Positions 52,048 through 61,521 of a stretch of 64,000 bases of DNA are shown in pieces (position 1 is the first letter of the stretch; each line of letters opens with the position of its first letter). The translations under genes were made by a program, and so were the position numbers. A model generated the notes under the pieces. That model had not been told where the DNA came from. It did not search any database and was given only the letters and a program-made list of their open reading frames with translations. This DNA comes from Desulfobulbus rhabdoformis. Its GTDB lineage: Bacteria > Desulfobacterota > Desulfobulbia > Desulfobulbales > Desulfobulbaceae. The stretch covers positions 1-64,000 of the forward strand of contig NZ_JAFFQA010000012.1 in the NCBI RefSeq assembly GCF_016919065.1. The letters are read 5' to 3'.

Positions 52048-53613
52048 ATGGAACTCAACGTTACAACATTACTTTTGGCTTTGGTCAACCTTGTTGCCGG
52101 GCTTGCTGTTGGTATCCTGCTTCGTAAACGGTTGGTCGAAGGCAACCAAAAAAATATCGCCTTGCAGGGGCGACAAATTATTGAAAATGCCATTAGTGAA
52201 GCTGAGCAGATAAAAAAAGAGGCTCTGCTTCAGGCCAAAGAAGAAGCTTTTCAAATCAAACAAGAAGCCGACCGTGAACTGAAGGTCAGTCGGCAGGAGC
52301 TCAAAGATGATCAGCGTCGGCTGAACCGTAAATTTGACGAGATTCAGCGCGAATTTCAAATCCTTGAAGAAAAACAGGTCAGCCTGAAGTATCGCGAAGA
52401 GCGTCTTGAGGTCAATGAAGCGGATGTCGAGGCGCAGCATAAACAACTCAATTCTCTTGTTGATGAACAGCGGTATAAATTAGAAAAAATTGCCGGTATT
52501 GACCGGGAAGAAGCCAAAGTTCAATTGATGCAATCCATTGAGAGCGAGGCTCGTATGGAGTGTGCCAAACGGCTTTCCCGGATTGAAAATGAAATGAAGA
52601 TTGAGGCTGATCGCAAGGGCAAAAATATTCTGGCTCTGGCCATTGCCCGCTATGCCGGTGATTATGTTGCCGATAAGACTGTTTCCATGGTGCCCTTGCC
52701 CAACGAGGAGATGAAGGGACGCATTATTGGCCGCGAAGGTCGCAATATTCGCGCCATTGAGGCGGCTACCGGTATTGATATCATCATTGATGATACCCCG
52801 GAGGCGGTCATCCTTTCCGGTTTTAACCCCATTCGGCGTGAGGTCGCGCGATTGGCCCTTGAGCATCTGATTTCAGATGGCCGCATTCATCCGGCCCGTA
52901 TCGAAGAGGTGGTCCAGAAAGTCTCCGAGGACCTGGAAGTCGGTATTCGCGAATCAGGTGAACAGGCAACCTTTGATGTCGGGGCTCACGGCATGCATGT
53001 CGAGTTGATTAATCTGATAGGCCGCCTGAAATACCGTACCAGCTATGGGCAGAACATTTTACAGCACTCACTTGAAGTGGCTTTCCTTTGCGGGGTTATG
53101 GCTGCCGAACTTGGCTTGGATGTGAAAAAGGCCAAACGTGCGGGCCTGTTGCATGATATTGGCAAGGCGGTTGATCACGAAGTCGAAGGGTCGCATGCTA
53201 TTATCGGTCGGGATCTGGCGAAGAAATACGGTGAACCCGACGATATCGTCTATGCCATTGGGGCGCATCACGAAGACCAGCCCCCCAAATCGGTGCTGGA
53301 TGTACTGGTCCAGTCGGCAGATGCTCTTTCCGGTGCTCGGCCAGGAGCCCGTAAAGAGATGCTGCAGAGTTATGTGAAGCGTCTTGAAGATCTTGAAAAT
53401 ATAGCCAATAACTTTAAAGGTGTTGATAAGTCCTACGCCATCCAGGCAGGCCGTGACCTGCGTATCATTGTCGACAGTTTAAAAGTCACCGACGATGAGG
53501 CAACGCTCCTGAGTCGAGATATTGCCAAAGCGATTGAAGAACAGTTGACCTACCCCGGGCAGATTCGGGTGACGGTCATTCGAGAAACCAGAGCAGTAGA
53601 ATACGCGAAGTAG
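52048..53613 (+). CDS. rny: Ribonuclease Y
   Basis: Membrane-anchored endoribonuclease that starts mRNA decay. 521 residues from the ATG at 52048 (AGGTG 6 bases before); GTG at 52039 also possible. Order: membrane helix [17 protein letters not shown], long coiled coil (about 25-190), KH domain ([20 protein letters not shown]), HD domain ([35 protein letters not shown]). In E. coli this role is taken by RNase E. Confidence 0.96.
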   Translation: MELNVTTLLLALVNLVAGLAVGILLRKRLVEGNQKNIALQGRQIIENAISEAEQIKKEALLQAKEEAFQIKQEADRELKVSRQELKDDQRRLNRKFDEIQREFQILEEKQVSLKYREERLEVNEADVEAQHKQLNSLVDEQRYKLEKIAGIDREEAKVQLMQSIESEARMECAKRLSRIENEMKIEADRKGKNILALAIARYAGDYVADKTVSMVPLPNEEMKGRIIGREGRNIRAIEAATGIDIIIDDTPEAVILSGFNPIRREVARLALEHLISDGRIHPARIEEVVQKVSEDLEVGIRESGEQATFDVGAHGMHVELINLIGRLKYRTSYGQNILQHSLEVAFLCGVMAAELGLDVKKAKRAGLLHDIGKAVDHEVEGSHAIIGRDLAKKYGEPDDIVYAIGAHHEDQPPKSVLDVLVQSADALSGARPGARKEMLQSYVKRLEDLENIANNFKGVDKSYAIQAGRDLRIIVDSLKVTDDEATLLSRDIAKAIEEQLTYPGQIRVTVIRETRAVEYAK

Positions 53614-53622
53614 GGGGAGAGA

Positions 53623-54837
53623 ATGAAGTCGGTTGAAGAGCAGATAGCCCTGATCGAACGGGGCGCGGTTGATTTCCATTCACGGGAGGATCTTGTCAAG
53701 AAACTGACGAGATCTCTGGAAACGGGCAAACCTTTGACGATTAAAGCCGGGTTTGATCCGACCGCTCCAGATCTGCATCTGGGTCATACGGTTCTGATTC
53801 AGAAATTGCGTCATTTTCAGTTGTTGGGGCATGAGGTTAATTTCTTGATCGGTGATTTTACCGGCCTGATCGGTGATCCCACAGGGAAATCTGCGACCCG
53901 GCCTCCCTTAACCCCGGAAGAGGTTCAGCAGAATGCCGAGACCTATAAGGAGCAGGTTTTTAAGATTCTTGATCCCGAGAAGACCAAAGTCGTGTTCAAC
54001 TCGGCCTGGTTGGGGGAGCTCAGTTCTTATGACATGATTCGTCTGGCTTCCGAGCTGACCGTGGCGCGTATGCTTGAGCGCGATGACTTTAAAAAACGAT
54101 TTGAATCGAACCAACCGATTTCCATCCATGAGTTTTTCTACCCCCTGATGCAGGGCTACGATTCGGTGGCCATGGAATCAGATGTTGAGCTTGGGGGAAC
54201 TGACCAGCTCTTTAATCTGCTCATGGGGCGTGACCTCCAGCGAAGTCGTGGCCAAGAGCCTCAGGTTGTCCTGACCATGCCGCTTTTGGAAGGGCTTGAC
54301 GGGGTCAACAAGATGAGCAAGTCCCTGGGGAACTACGTCGGCATCTCCGAGACTCCGGACAGTATCTTTGGCAAGATCATGTCGGTCAGTGATGAGCTCA
54401 TGTTTCGTTACTACGAGCTGCTCAGTGATCTCCCCATGGACGAGGTCGCAGCCCTGAAAGCAAGTATGGCTCAGGGGGAGGTGCATCCCAAAAAGGTCAA
54501 GGTACAGCTGGCCAAAGAGATGGTTGCCCGCTTTCATTCCTTCGAGGCGGCCGATGATGCAGAGCGGAATTTTGAGCAGGTCTTTGCCCGCCATGAGCTC
54601 CCCGATGAGATCGAGGAGGTGAAAATGGCTGCCGCAGATGAGCCCATCTGGTTGCCCAAGTTGCTGCACGACGCTGGCATGGTGAAATCAAGTTCCGAGG
54701 GACGCCGTATGATTAAGCAAAAGGCTGTCAGCCTGGAAGGCGAAAAGGTGGATGATGTCGATGCCACGGTGCCCGCCTCCGGAAGTGTCCTGCTTAAGGT
54801 GGGAAAACGAAGGTTTTGTCGCGTCGTCTTTGAGTAA
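53623..54837 (+). CDS. tyrS: Tyrosyl-tRNA synthetase
   Basis: Class I synthetase, 404 residues. Start of fold with [20 protein letters not shown] (HIGH box as HLGH), [17 protein letters not shown], and NKMSKSLGN (KMSKS near residue 231); C-terminal S4 RNA-binding domain ([18 protein letters not shown]). It is of the longer TyrS2/TyrZ type. GGGGGAGA before the start, 9 bases after rny. Confidence 0.96.
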   Translation: MKSVEEQIALIERGAVDFHSREDLVKKLTRSLETGKPLTIKAGFDPTAPDLHLGHTVLIQKLRHFQLLGHEVNFLIGDFTGLIGDPTGKSATRPPLTPEEVQQNAETYKEQVFKILDPEKTKVVFNSAWLGELSSYDMIRLASELTVARMLERDDFKKRFESNQPISIHEFFYPLMQGYDSVAMESDVELGGTDQLFNLLMGRDLQRSRGQEPQVVLTMPLLEGLDGVNKMSKSLGNYVGISETPDSIFGKIMSVSDELMFRYYELLSDLPMDEVAALKASMAQGEVHPKKVKVQLAKEMVARFHSFEAADDAERNFEQVFARHELPDEIEEVKMAAADEPIWLPKLLHDAGMVKSSSEGRRMIKQKAVSLEGEKVDDVDATVPASGSVLLKVGKRRFCRVVFE

Positions 54838-54913
54838 GTGTGTAAGATCGCAGCTTCTGCTCAACTTTGCGAGATCGGGCTTGGTCGTTTTAAAGCAGGC
54901 TGCTCTTTCGAAA

Positions 54914-54946
54914 CTTGATTGAAAAAGCTCATTGTTCAAGACACCC
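54914..54946 (+). repeat. Family A right-end fragment, A8
   Basis: CTTGATTGAAAAAGCTCATTGTTCAAGACACCC (positions 54914-54946) is the right end of family A with a few changes. The left end and core are missing. Confidence 0.65.
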
Positions 54947-54985
54947 TAGAGTGATAGCCGAGCAGTAAGAGACGGTGCGTAGATA

Positions 54986-55032
54986 AAAAAAGAGCGGCTT
55001 CCCTTGGGGCTAGGGGAAGCCGCTCTTTTTTT
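54986..55032. terminator. Bidirectional terminator between tyrS and the Fur-family gene
   Basis: AGAGCGGCTTCCC (54991-55003) pairs with GGGAAGCCGCTCT (55014-55026), flanked by A6 on the left and T7 on the right. Lies between convergent genes. Confidence 0.93.
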
Positions 55033-55111
55033 GGAGTCCCTTTGTATGCAGCTGAACTGTCGGCTAGTGCTGCCTGGCTGTTTCTCTAGGATTCTTCTGT
55101 AAAAGAACGAA

Positions 55112-55522
55112 TCAGTGCTGTTTCTTTTGGCAGTCGCTGCAAATTCCGGTGAATTCCACGTGGTGTCCCTGAATCATGTAGGCCGATGATTCCTTGGCCT
55201 GGGCGACCAGTTCCTTGACCACCGGTACATCGATGTCGTCGACTCGGCCGCAGACAGAGCAGCGGATATGGTAATGTTCATCCGTGGTCGCGTCAAAACG
55301 TTTTTGTGTTCCCCCCACTTCGATTTTGAGGATCATCCCGCTTTCGGCCATGAGCTCAAGATTACGGTATACCGTCCCCAGGCCGATACGTGGCAGCCGT
55401 TTACGAACCATGTCGTAGAGTTCGCTGGCAGTAGGGTGGGAGGTCACTTTGGAGAGTTCTTCGAGAATGATCTGGCGTTGGGTGGTCAGCCGAATCATTG
55501 ATGCGGGTGCGTTCATGGTCAT
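55112..55522 (-). CDS. Fur-family metalloregulator (Fur/PerR type)
   Basis: 136 residues from the ATG at 55522. Winged helix (TTQRQIILEELSKVTSHPTA, GLGTVYRNLELMAESGMI), regulatory metal site DATTDEHYHIRC, and structural zinc cysteines in RCSVCGRVDD and GICSDCQKK. The short hinge FDATTDEHYH is close to PerR, so peroxide sensing is possible besides iron. A good Fur box overlaps its promoter, which implies autoregulation. The frame stays open to 55630 but runs beyond family length. Confidence 0.9.
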   Translation of the reverse strand: MTMNAPASMIRLTTQRQIILEELSKVTSHPTASELYDMVRKRLPRIGLGTVYRNLELMAESGMILKIEVGGTQKRFDATTDEHYHIRCSVCGRVDDIDVPVVKELVAQAKESSAYMIQGHHVEFTGICSDCQKKQH

Positions 55523-55646
55523 CTCATACGTAGTTGTTCTGTTCTTAAAGAAGAGGCAAAACTCCTGCGCGGTCAAGATGATATGGGCGTGGACGAGAAA
55601 TATTGCCTCTTTGCTTTTATCTGCAAGCAAAAATGAAAATATATTA

Positions 55647-55665
55647 CTAAATGATAATCATCATC
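55647..55665. promoter_or_regulatory. Fur box in the promoter of the Fur-family gene
   Basis: CTAAATGATAATCATCATC matches GATAATGATAATCATTATC at 15 of 19 positions. On the minus strand it overlaps a promoter-like TTGATG with ATATAT after 17 bases. The dus gene starts 76 bases away on the plus strand and could share control. Confidence 0.75.
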
Positions 55666-55740
55666 AATTAACATGAACAGTAATTCACTGTCAAGCAAGA
55701 AGTGGCTTGTTTTGGCTGAAGACCTTGTCGTTTAAAGAAG

Positions 55741-56793
55741 ATGCGCATCTCTACCCTTGATATCTGGCCCCCGTTATTGCTTGCGCCCATGGCCGGGCTC
55801 ACCCATTCTGCTCTGCGAACCACCATTCTTAACTACGGTGGAGTTGGTTTGCTCTCCACCGAGATGCTCTCGGCCTCCCGTTTGCCGGTGGAAAACGAAC
55901 AGATTTCACCGTACTTGGTTAAAACACCTGAAGAACAGCCACTTTCTTATCAATTACTCGTTGGTCAGGAAAAGCATGTATCCCCGGCTATTGGCCGTCT
56001 GGATCGGCTCCAGGCAGACTGTATCGACTTTAATCTGGGCTGCCCGGCGCCACAGGCCAGGCGTATGGGGGCCGGGAGTAGTCTTGCCGAAAATAGTAAA
56101 CGTCTGCAACGAATCATGGCCATCAGTCGGCAGCAGACCTCTCGGCCGTTGAGCGCAAAAATTCGCTTAGGCGAAAGCTTTGATGCAAAGAGACTGAAAA
56201 ATTTTTGCCTGATGCTTGCTGGCGAGGGGATAGACATGCTGACGGTGCACGCCCGCCTGCGGGGAGAGTCTTTTTCGAGAAAACCGCACTGGGAGTGGGG
56301 GGGGCAGGTAAAAGAGTGGCTCGATATACCGGTTGTCGTCAATGGCGGTATTGATTCGGTGGCATCAGCCCGGCTCTGTCTTGAGCAAAGTGGTGCCGAT
56401 GGCCTGATGATCGGGCGGGCGGCGGCGATAAAACCCTGGATCTTTGCAGAGATCGCCCGAGAAATCTATGGATTGGAGATTGCTACTCCAGAGCCCGAGC
56501 TGCCACTGATGTATGCAACCTTTGCCCGAGCTTTGTGTGAGCGGTTTCGACCGGAGCGTCGATTAGGACGACTTAAGGAATTCACCCACTATTTTGCCAA
56601 AAACTATTTTTTTGGGCATCATCTTGCCACACGGGTCCAGTCGAGTCAGTCCTTTGCAGAGGCCTGGCAGCGAGCCAGCGAATTTTTTGCAAAGAGTGAT
56701 CCGGACTTTGTACTTCCCTACCCTCTTTCGGGGCTTACGAGCGAAGAGGAGGATTGTAATAGCCAAAGCCGAGAAAGGGAAAGGCAGCCTTGA
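55741..56793 (+). CDS. tRNA-dihydrouridine synthase family protein
   Basis: FMN enzyme reducing uridines in tRNA. 350 residues, TIM barrel: LLLAPMAGLTHSALR, IDFNLGCPAPQARRMGAGSSL (catalytic Cys in NLGCPAP), AKIRLGE, MLTVHARLRGESF, VVVNGGID, GADGLMIGRAA. Which Dus subtype is unclear; it is divergent from DusA, DusB and DusC. The 3' end overlaps the convergent radical SAM gene by 59 bases. Confidence 0.9.
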   Translation: MRISTLDIWPPLLLAPMAGLTHSALRTTILNYGGVGLLSTEMLSASRLPVENEQISPYLVKTPEEQPLSYQLLVGQEKHVSPAIGRLDRLQADCIDFNLGCPAPQARRMGAGSSLAENSKRLQRIMAISRQQTSRPLSAKIRLGESFDAKRLKNFCLMLAGEGIDMLTVHARLRGESFSRKPHWEWGGQVKEWLDIPVVVNGGIDSVASARLCLEQSGADGLMIGRAAAIKPWIFAEIAREIYGLEIATPEPELPLMYATFARALCERFRPERRLGRLKEFTHYFAKNYFFGHHLATRVQSSQSFAEAWQRASEFFAKSDPDFVLPYPLSGLTSEEEDCNSQSRERERQP

Positions 56794-58021
56794 GTTGTGC
56801 AAACCAGCTGGCAATACCCAGCGGAGGACGGGATGGCTGATGTTGAATGGACTCAAGGTAATACTCTGGGTCCATATTGAGGTTACGCAGTTGAATAAAA
56901 TCCGGGCGATATTTTTCGACTAAGGCTGCCAGCGCTTCAAATTCATCGGGATCGTCGGTGAAGCCTGGCAGAATAAAATAGTTCAGGGAAACATGGCGAG
57001 CATGTTTTTTCATCACCGCAATAGAATTGCAGACATCGTCTAAGGAAAAGCCGTTAGGCTGGTAATAGAGACGGTGCTTTTCCCGTTGGGCGGAGTTCAG
57101 GGAGATACGAATAGAATCAAGGCCAGCTGTTGCCAGCCGCTCCACCGCATCCGGGAGGCTGCCGTTGGTGTTGAGGTTGATCGTACCCTTGTCTGTGTGC
57201 TTACGCATCAGTCGGATAGCTTTCTCCATTACCTTTGCCTGCAGAAGCGGTTCTCCTTCACAGCCCTGTCCAAAGCTGACAATGGGCAGTGGTGCCGTTT
57301 GCAGATGATCAATGGCTATCTCGGCCAACTCTTTTTCAGTGGGCACAAAGGCTATGCGATCCTGGGTTGAAGGGCAACAGCCAGAGGGTTGCAGGGAAAT
57401 GCAGCCCACACAGGCCGCGTTACACACCGGGGAACTTGGTAGTGGGGCCTCCCATCTGCCAAGAAAGTAGTTACGGGCAGCCGGGCAACCGTAGGTAAGG
57501 CAGCACTTGCCAAGATGTTGAATCAAACGGTTGTCACGGTGTTTTTTTAAGTGCGTCAGGGTGCGACGCTCCAGCAGGTCAAAATCGAACTGGTTGGCAT
57601 CCTGACGGCAGTCCGCATCGCTACGAAAGGCTGCGACCCAGAATTTTCCATCGGCCCAGCCAACAGCTGTATAGGCAAAAAGCGGAAGACGCTGAGAGCA
57701 GTTTTCCTCGCTTTGATAGGCGGCCGTGTAAATAGCTGTATGGGCAGGAGCCATAAAAGCTGCCACGGCCTGAACCGGTTCATCATCCTGATAGGGATTG
57801 GTGGCTAGAAGTGCCGGCTCGCCGGTATCCGGCTCTATACCGATGGGAAGTCGCTGGGGCAGGGTGAAAAGTTCGCTCCCTTCCGGCAACTCTATGAGGT
57901 GCTCCGGTGAGGGCAGATAGATATGTCCGGCACCACTCCCCGCCATATATAGCCCATCGTAATCAAGGATTTCACCTTGGGCGTTTGCAAAAAGCAGGGA
58001 GGGTTGACTTGTTAGATGCAC
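56735..58021 (-). CDS. Uncharacterised radical SAM protein
   Basis: 428 residues. A 190-residue N-terminal region ends in HLGKCCLTYGCPAARNYFLG; then the radical SAM motif PVCNAACVGCISLQ (CX3CX2C, near residue 200), SFGQGCEGEPLLQ (SAM glycine motif), INLNTNGSLPDAVERL and SIRISLNSAQREKH. Resembles MoaA/PqqE-like radical SAM enzymes, but the substrate is unknown. Start is GTG with AGGT upstream, 18 bases after the stop of the 140-residue gene. Confidence 0.82.
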   Translation of the reverse strand: MHLTSQPSLLFANAQGEILDYDGLYMAGSGAGHIYLPSPEHLIELPEGSELFTLPQRLPIGIEPDTGEPALLATNPYQDDEPVQAVAAFMAPAHTAIYTAAYQSEENCSQRLPLFAYTAVGWADGKFWVAAFRSDADCRQDANQFDFDLLERRTLTHLKKHRDNRLIQHLGKCCLTYGCPAARNYFLGRWEAPLPSSPVCNAACVGCISLQPSGCCPSTQDRIAFVPTEKELAEIAIDHLQTAPLPIVSFGQGCEGEPLLQAKVMEKAIRLMRKHTDKGTINLNTNGSLPDAVERLATAGLDSIRISLNSAQREKHRLYYQPNGFSLDDVCNSIAVMKKHARHVSLNYFILPGFTDDPDEFEALAALVEKYRPDFIQLRNLNMDPEYYLESIQHQPSRPPLGIASWFAQLKAAFPFLGFGYYNPPLRS

Positions 58022-58039
58022 GTTGAAAGACCTGGTGGA

Positions 58040-58462
58040 TCACCGGGGACGGATGCGTTTGAGGATGGAATCGACAGCTCGGTAAATATCCAGATCATCG
58101 CCAAAAACATCCTGAATGTGGGGGTGATCAATGAGATCTTCGATAATGTACTGGGTCAGGTAGAGGCTGATGACATTGGGATCGGGTACCAGATTGCGAA
58201 TCGGTGCGATTTTAAACTGCATGTCAAACTCTTCCATCTCGCCCAACCCTTGCAGCTGTTTTGCCACACTTTCCTGAATGGCATGGACAGAGTTGGTCTC
58301 AATGATTTGATTATCCAGTAACCGCTGCACCAGGGCAACTGCCAATTCCGGCGCCATTTCCCGCGACTTTTTCAGCATCATGTTCCGCTCGCGTTCCCGC
58401 TTGCGGTCAATGGCATCAATGGTTTTGTTGGTTGAGCTACTTGGATTCATATGGCGGGCCAT
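58040..58462 (-). CDS. Conserved-looking hypothetical protein
   Basis: 140 residues, no family recognised. Basic N-terminus (DRKRERERNMMLKKSRE), helices LAVALVQRLLDNQIIE and SVHAIQESVAKQLQGLG, and an acidic part HPHIQDVFGDDLDIYRAVDS. AAGGAG sits before the ATG at 58462, and the radical SAM gene follows at 18 bases, so both are likely one operon. Confidence 0.65.
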   Translation of the reverse strand: MARHMNPSSSTNKTIDAIDRKRERERNMMLKKSREMAPELAVALVQRLLDNQIIETNSVHAIQESVAKQLQGLGEMEEFDMQFKIAPIRNLVPDPNVISLYLTQYIIEDLIDHPHIQDVFGDDLDIYRAVDSILKRIRPR

Positions 58463-58814
58463 GGCATTGCTCCTTGTATAGTCTACTCGTTAAAACGATG
58501 TGTTGTTGAGTAAAGCGGGTGGCACGGGGAACCGGTGTCTTCACGATTCCACAGGAGAGAAAAATGGTGCCACAGCCGCGGTTCCTGGCCGTCTCAAGCC
58601 ACACAACCTCCCCCCGTTGAAGATTATACATGATCTGGTGATGTATTTCCGGGATGATGGGGCGTGGGCGGTCGCAGGACCACTTTAATCTGGGGCCTGC
58701 TTAAAAAAGATGCCCCTCTTATACTGCACCTATCAGTGATAAGCACTGCTTTTGTAAAGGAAAAGGCCCAGCTCTAAAAATACTGGGCCTTCTGAATGCG
58801 TGTAAAAGTATGAA
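58463..58814. other. Gene-free stretch between glgP and the hypothetical gene
   Basis: About 350 bases. It holds the glgP terminator at 58763-58791 and should hold the promoter for the 140-residue gene. The frame at 58437-58631 (minus) overlaps that gene and lacks family signal. Confidence 0.45.
58763..58791 (-). terminator. Terminator after glgP
   Basis: AAGGCCCAG (58763-58771) and CTGGGCCTT (58783-58791) form a 9-pair stem. On the minus strand the stem is followed by TTCC and T-rich sequence. It ends about 24 bases beyond the glgP stop. Confidence 0.8.
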
Positions 58815-60992
58815 TTATAACCTACTTTCTTCACTCTGATAGAGTTTGCGGAAACGTTCGATGGAACTCTGCAACTCCGGCGAGAGAGAGACTGCGTACT
58901 GATTGACGTACTCGGCAGCCATGCGGTGGGTATTAAAGATAGGGATATTGAGCCGCAGGTTTTCCAGGGCTCGGGTCATGAAGTCCTGCTGTTTGTTGTA
59001 GAAAATATCGAGAATCTGGGGCAACAGTTCGTAAAAGGCAGAGGAATCTTCCGCATAGAGGAGGGACTCCGGATCCTCGCTTAAATCGGCCTCATCAACG
59101 GGGCCTTCATAGCCAAACTTCCAGCCAGTAAGTCCGTTGTGGTAGCCCTCGACCCACCAACCATCCATGATGCTGATATTGGGCACGCCGTTCATGGCCG
59201 CCTTCATACCACTGGTTCCGCTGGCTTCCAAAGGTCGCTTGGGACTATTGAGCCATGCGTGCACACCCGCAACCATGAGTTTTGCAATATGCATATCATA
59301 GCCTGGAATGAAGATCAGTTTTCCCAATCCCTGACTGCGGCGGTAGAGTTCTTCTTGATTATCTAAAATCAGTTTTAAGACAGATTTTCCTGGCTCATCT
59401 GCCGGATGGGCTTTTCCCGCAAAGACAAAGTTCACCGGCCAATTATTTTTCAGTAGAATATCCGCCAGGCGGCCCATGTCATCAAAAATAAGATCCGCGC
59501 GTTTGTAGGTGGAGAAACGACGGGCAAAGCCCAGGGTAAAGACACCAGGTTCAAGCCACTGCTGTTCTGGCAGGCTGGAGAGAAAATTGGGGGGATCGAT
59601 CCAGGTCTCGACCATCTGTTCCCGGTGACGACGCAGCATGATGTTGATATAATCGACGAGCGCTTGATTATCCGCCTGCCAGGCCTGGTGTAATTCCTGG
59701 CTGAGTTTCTGCTCCTGGGCAGGGATCAGGCTGGTGAAACAGCTTGGGTCCTGACGCCAGTTGGTTAAACTGGGCGAACGGTCAAAACAGGCCTTGCGCT
59801 GGGCGCTGATCCAGGTGAGATGATGCACGCCATTGGTTATGGCTTTGATTTTTGGCGCAAAGGCTGGGAACTGCTTTCTGGTCACATCGCGATGCAGGCG
59901 GCTGACACTGTTAATGGCCCGATTCAGGCGCATGGCCATGGCTGTGAAGTTGTATTCATGGGCTATGTCGTCGTCATGAGCCACTAGATTGAGAATCCGT
60001 TCAAAGGCCTTATGGCTGATGGAGGAGTAGAGGTCCCTTGAAAAACGATCGTGCCCTGCCTTCACCGGGGTATGAATGGTGTAGACAATCTGCTGGGCAA
60101 CTTTCTGGGCAGCTGCAAGAATATCAGCATCTGTCATCAGCTCGCCAAAATTCTCACCATACTGCTTTTGCAGTTCTCGAACAATCATGTGCAGGGTCAC
60201 GGTGACTCCGTGCTGCTCGTTGAGATGGAGCGTATGTGGTGTGAGTCCCAGTGCATCCACAAGAGGGAGAATCGCTGAACCAAGCATTCTTCGTTGGTTG
60301 GCTTTGATGATGGTGGACTTGGCGTTATAAAGTTGCTGGGCAGATTCCTTGACCCAGTTAGGCGCCTCCGGGAGGCTGTAATCAAGCAGAAATTCAGGCA
60401 CAAAATAATCGCGGGCATCGCTGAGTTCAATTTTCATCCAGACCTGGGCCTGGACGACAATTGGATGTTGCAGGCCATTGTAAAATGGGATGTCAATGGT
60501 CAGCGGTTTGCCAGGTGCTCCTGGTGTGTGTAAAGGGAAAAGTGTCGGCGTTGCTCCCGGCTTCCAGTACGTGGCATGATCGATCTGCCCCACCTTGGAG
60601 TCGACAATCTGGGAAAAATACCCTTCGCGGTACAGTAGGCTGATCGCCAGGACCGGCAGGTGCAGGTCGGCAAAGGATTTTAAGGTGTCGCCGGCGAGGA
60701 CACCGAGCCCACCACTGTAGTTGGGGATTTTACGCTCGTTGAAGCGATACTTCTGTACATAGGCGTTCAGCTGCGGGTTGGGGTCCTGGAGGATGTTCTC
60801 TGTCTCGAGAAAATCTTTAATGGGATGAAATACATCGGGATCTGCGCCAATTTCCATGGAGATATATGCAATGCTGTTAATCTCCGGGTTGGCAAGATTT
60901 GACCAGACGGTATCAAAAAGCTCTTGGGAGACACCAAAATAGGTGCCAAAACGGTTACTGCTGACAAGCGAAGCCAATGAAGAAGAGGACAT
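58815..60992 (-). CDS. glgP: Alpha-glucan (glycogen) phosphorylase, GT35
   Basis: Releases glucose 1-phosphate from glycogen with PLP. 725 residues from the ATG at 60992; of the shorter TIGR02094-like type rather than the 800-residue E. coli type. IAYISMEIGADPDVF near the start, YSGGLGVLAGDTLKSFADL (glucan site), HLNEQHGVTVTLHM, and the PLP lysine in EASGTSGMKAAMNGVPN followed by DGWWVEGYHNGLTGWKFGYE. The start has no ribosome site and lies a few bases after a promoter-like sequence, so the mRNA may be nearly leaderless. Confidence 0.94.
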   Translation of the reverse strand: MSSSSLASLVSSNRFGTYFGVSQELFDTVWSNLANPEINSIAYISMEIGADPDVFHPIKDFLETENILQDPNPQLNAYVQKYRFNERKIPNYSGGLGVLAGDTLKSFADLHLPVLAISLLYREGYFSQIVDSKVGQIDHATYWKPGATPTLFPLHTPGAPGKPLTIDIPFYNGLQHPIVVQAQVWMKIELSDARDYFVPEFLLDYSLPEAPNWVKESAQQLYNAKSTIIKANQRRMLGSAILPLVDALGLTPHTLHLNEQHGVTVTLHMIVRELQKQYGENFGELMTDADILAAAQKVAQQIVYTIHTPVKAGHDRFSRDLYSSISHKAFERILNLVAHDDDIAHEYNFTAMAMRLNRAINSVSRLHRDVTRKQFPAFAPKIKAITNGVHHLTWISAQRKACFDRSPSLTNWRQDPSCFTSLIPAQEQKLSQELHQAWQADNQALVDYINIMLRRHREQMVETWIDPPNFLSSLPEQQWLEPGVFTLGFARRFSTYKRADLIFDDMGRLADILLKNNWPVNFVFAGKAHPADEPGKSVLKLILDNQEELYRRSQGLGKLIFIPGYDMHIAKLMVAGVHAWLNSPKRPLEASGTSGMKAAMNGVPNISIMDGWWVEGYHNGLTGWKFGYEGPVDEADLSEDPESLLYAEDSSAFYELLPQILDIFYNKQQDFMTRALENLRLNIPIFNTHRMAAEYVNQYAVSLSPELQSSIERFRKLYQSEESRL

Positions 60993-61002
60993 CGTATATA
61001 CA

Positions 61003-61031
61003 CTATTAAAAAAATTAATAAAAATTCTCAA
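61003..61031 (-). promoter_or_regulatory. Candidate promoter of glgP
   Basis: On the minus strand TTGAGA (61031-61026), spacer 17, TAATAG (61008-61003). The transcript would start within about 6 bases of the glgP ATG. Confidence 0.4.
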
Positions 61032-61521
61032 TAAGCAAAAGAGACACGAAAGGACAAAACTTTAGGCGAGTTTAATCAGCCTCGATGCTTTTGCAAGCTT
61101 TTTCCCTGAATCCATGACGGTGGGGGGGCACTGAACAACGTATTCTTGTGATGAGACAACTTTTTTTTTACAAATTCATGTACTGTTCAGTTTCACCCGG
61201 CGCCCTTTGGGGCATTCATTAGTACGTCACCCTCATTGCCTGCAAAACACCGATAAAGTGTACTTTAATCGCTATGTTGCAGGCAATAAAACTGACGCAC
61301 CGATGAATGCTCACGGATTAAGGTTTGTATTCGAGTCTGTCTAAAGAGAGCGCTTCCAGTACGCAACTCCTGGTAGATGGGAAGAAAAAAACGCCTGAGG
61401 GTGGAGGGCTTGCAGCCCAAGGACTTTGGGGCGGGCAAGAAATATTTGTTGTATTTCTTCAATGGTGCGCTACATTTGGAGCAACTGTTTTTAACTTAAT
61501 TTCATCCATATGGAGGGAAAA
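61032..61521. other. Intergenic stretch glgP to pal
   Basis: 490 bases between divergent genes, containing repeat B2 (61106-61325). The 195 bases to the right of B2 should carry the pal promoter; no strong match was found. No protein-like frame. Confidence 0.5.
61106..61325 (+). repeat. Family B repeat, copy B2
   Basis: 220 bases: CCTGAATCCATGACGGTGGG at the left, ACTGAACA and TGTTCAGTTTCACCCGGCG inside, a near-palindrome CCGATAAAGTGTACTTTAATCG, and GATGAATGCTCACGGATTAAGG at the right. Aligns over its length with B1 without the A6 insert. Confidence 0.85.

Noticed and set aside
58437..58631. 64-residue minus-strand frame
   Set aside because: Overlaps the start of the better supported 140-residue gene and lacks signals.
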